Of a DNA stretch of 7,128 nucleotides, positions 6,812 through 7,128 are shown one piece after another (position 1 is the stretch's first letter; each line of letters opens with the position of its first letter). Origin of the DNA: an uncultured Bacillota bacterium (lineage in GTDB: Bacteria > Bacillota > Clostridia > Peptostreptococcales > Anaerovoracaceae); NCBI GenBank assembly GCA_946408315.1, contig CAMJRV010000118.1, forward strand, positions 1 to 7,128. The letters run 5' to 3'. The translations under genes and the position numbers were made by a program. A model generated the notes under the pieces. It was not told where the DNA came from. It did not search any database and saw only the letters and a list, made by a program, of their open reading frames with translations.

Positions 6812-7128
6812 TCAGCCTTCCTCCTTTTTATTTTTTCAGACAAGATATTAACAGCTTCTTCCGCGTCACTCGTGTCGATGACGCCGTTAAACCTCTTCAT
6901 CACATCGTAATCCGCTACCGGCATGGACAGCTTGTCGCTCTCTCCGTCCCCCGCGTCGATGATCATCAGCTTCAGGTTCTGCATCACCGACTTATTGTTC
7001 TGGGTTACCGTCTCGACGGCTCTATCCTCGAGGCCCGCAAAGCGGAGCTGGTCGTAGGGACATTCATAGGTGTGGTGAAATCTTGCCGCCCCGTTTCTCA
7101 TATTGAAAATACACGTGTGGATATACAG
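6808..7128 (-). CDS. 3' end of an unrecognised protein gene, cut by the window edge
   Basis: The reading frame is open from the right edge to the TGA at 6808, giving 106 visible residues. An ATG at 7101 is in frame but has no ribosome site before it (the preceding bases are ATTTTCAAT), and the frame stays open upstream of it, so this is most likely the C-terminal part of a longer gene beginning outside. I do not recognise the family. Visible features are ARFHHTYECPYDQL, with two adjacent histidines and a cysteine that could bind metal, then an alternating hydrophobic strand LKLMIIDAGDG followed by Asp/Glu-rich loops. The end is a helix with a basic tail (EKIKRRKAD). The strand-then-GDG pattern suggests an alpha/beta fold. 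Its stop overlaps the putP start by TTGA, so the two are one operon and the product may relate to proline or the putP solute. It has no visible membrane segment. Confidence 0.7.
   Translation of the reverse strand: MYIHTCIFNMRNGAARFHHTYECPYDQLRFAGLEDRAVETVTQNNKSVMQNLKLMIIDAGDGESDKLSMPVADYDVMKRFNGVIDTSDAEEAVNILSEKIKRRKAD
6820..6825 (-). promoter_or_regulatory. Ribosome binding site supporting the TTG start of putP
   Basis: A perfect AGGAGG on the minus strand lies 8 bases before TTG at 6811, inside the last codons of the upstream gene. No ATG or GTG lies at a suitable distance in the putP frame. Confidence 0.8.

Overview
The window suggests a Gram-positive, probably anaerobic Firmicute of the Clostridia type. 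The grounds are strong AGGAGG-type Shine-Dalgarno sites before most genes, a TTG start, AT-rich intergenic DNA around fairly GC-rich coding regions, and gene content of amidohydrolase, M20 peptidase and sodium symporters typical of amino-acid-using anaerobes. This placement is an inference; there is no rRNA or other taxonomic marker here.

Layout. Positions 1-81 are a leader with a candidate promoter. Two plus-strand genes follow as an operon: a 538-residue YtcJ-type metal-dependent amidohydrolase (82-1698) and an M20 metallopeptidase/deacylase resembling YgeY (1700-3001), separated by one base. A hairpin terminator at 3046-3078 closes this operon. Everything to the right is on the minus strand and converges on that terminator. 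Reading in transcription order from the right edge: the 3' end of an unrecognised gene (7128-6808, entering from outside), a PutP-type sodium/proline symporter (6811-5330) with a TTG start inside a 4-base overlap, a very acidic 67-residue hypothetical protein (5250-5047), and a hairpin terminator (5036-5001). A second minus-strand unit then has its own candidate promoter (about 4930-4938), a small two-helix DUF3311-type membrane protein (4869-4609), and a 499-residue sodium:solute symporter (4612-3113), the last two overlapping by ATGA.

How they may work together. Both hydrolases lack signal peptides and should be cytoplasmic, while both symporters would bring small organic solutes in with sodium. 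A sensible reading is a scavenging locus in which N-acylated, amide-linked or peptide-like compounds are imported and hydrolysed to amino acids, with PutP supplying proline. No substrate is shown by the sequence, and the hydrolase and transporter units are transcribed towards each other, so the link rests on adjacency alone.

I saw no RNA genes, CRISPR, insertion sequences or att sites. The most poorly explained items are the acidic small protein, the truncated gene at the right edge, and the CTTAAA repeats in the 4870-5046 spacer. I did not find a clear new biological system; most of the window is recognisable metabolism and transport.
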